Assembly (NCBI GenBank): GCA_021851325.1
Contig: JAJZDZ010000002.1
Span: 146,326 to 210,325 of the forward strand
Origin: Pseudomonadota bacterium
GTDB lineage: Bacteria > Pseudomonadota > Alphaproteobacteria > Micropepsales > Micropepsaceae
Length of the DNA: 64,000 nucleotides
Direction of reading: 5' to 3'
Under the pieces are notes generated by a model. That model was not told the origin of the DNA, did no database searches, and saw nothing but the letters and a program-made list of their open reading frames with translations. Below, piece after piece: positions 62,334-64,000 of the stretch. The stretch's first letter is position 1, and each line of letters starts with the position of its first letter. Both the position numbers and the translations under genes were made by a program.

Positions 62334-64000
<1,667 letters not shown>

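Overview
The window is 64 kb of GC-rich DNA that reads as a chromosomal segment of an alphaproteobacterium with a TonB-receptor-rich outer membrane. Three things support this. A complete PhyR/NepR/EcfG general stress response locus is present, and that system is known only from Alphaproteobacteria. A lipoprotein of the CC0125/CC1285 (Caulobacter) type is present. Four TonB-dependent receptors and several other outer-membrane proteins are encoded. Genus cannot be fixed from sequence reading alone; a Caulobacter-, sphingomonad- or Rhizomicrobium-like lineage would fit. I see no insertion sequence, prophage, CRISPR array, tRNA or rRNA.

Layout. 1-7 kb: housekeeping genes (typA, an SDR oxidoreductase, a HisN-type phosphatase, a lysophospholipase with an SCP2 protein, a small heat-shock protein, a pentapeptide-repeat protein). 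7-11.6 kb: a large autotransporter, then a membrane-protein/HTH pair. 11.8-22.1 kb: three large paralogous TonB-dependent receptors in tandem on the minus strand, each with its own terminator; the first two share a 778-bp perfectly identical 5' segment although their barrels have diverged. 22.3-28.4 kb: DUF4389 protein, rhomboid protease, covalent-flavin amine oxidase diverging from an OPT peptide transporter, a CitE-type lyase and a MaoC hydratase. 28.4-31.2 kb: epmB-epmA diverging from efp, a complete EF-P beta-lysylation module. 31.2-35.3 kb: a structured non-coding interval, then phyR diverging from nepR-ecfG-histidine kinase, with a good EcfG-type promoter in front of nepR.

35.3-46.2 kb: acyl-CoA metabolism (FAS1-like dehydratase, FATP-type acyl-CoA synthetase), a TusA-like protein, lipoproteins, an orphan HlyD-type adaptor, a processive-type family 2 glycosyltransferase, a CHAP lipoprotein, a Kup potassium transporter and a type-B carboxylesterase. 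46.3-52.7 kb: RlmI-type methyltransferase, a diheme cytochrome c, a DUF2946 protein next to a fourth TonB receptor, and a YajR-type MFS exporter. 52.9-64 kb: TetR regulator with a GST-like protein, an OprB-type porin, a large BNR/sortilin-like secreted protein, uppP, a GT39 glycosyltransferase, and the 5' part of katG behind a near-perfect Fur-superfamily (Irr/PerR-type) box.

No single new multi-gene defence or biosynthetic system stands out. The observations most worth follow-up are the gene-conversion-like tract in the tandem receptors, the structured RNA candidate between efp and phyR, the operator-like repeats in the AT-rich promoter of the third receptor, and the katG operator.
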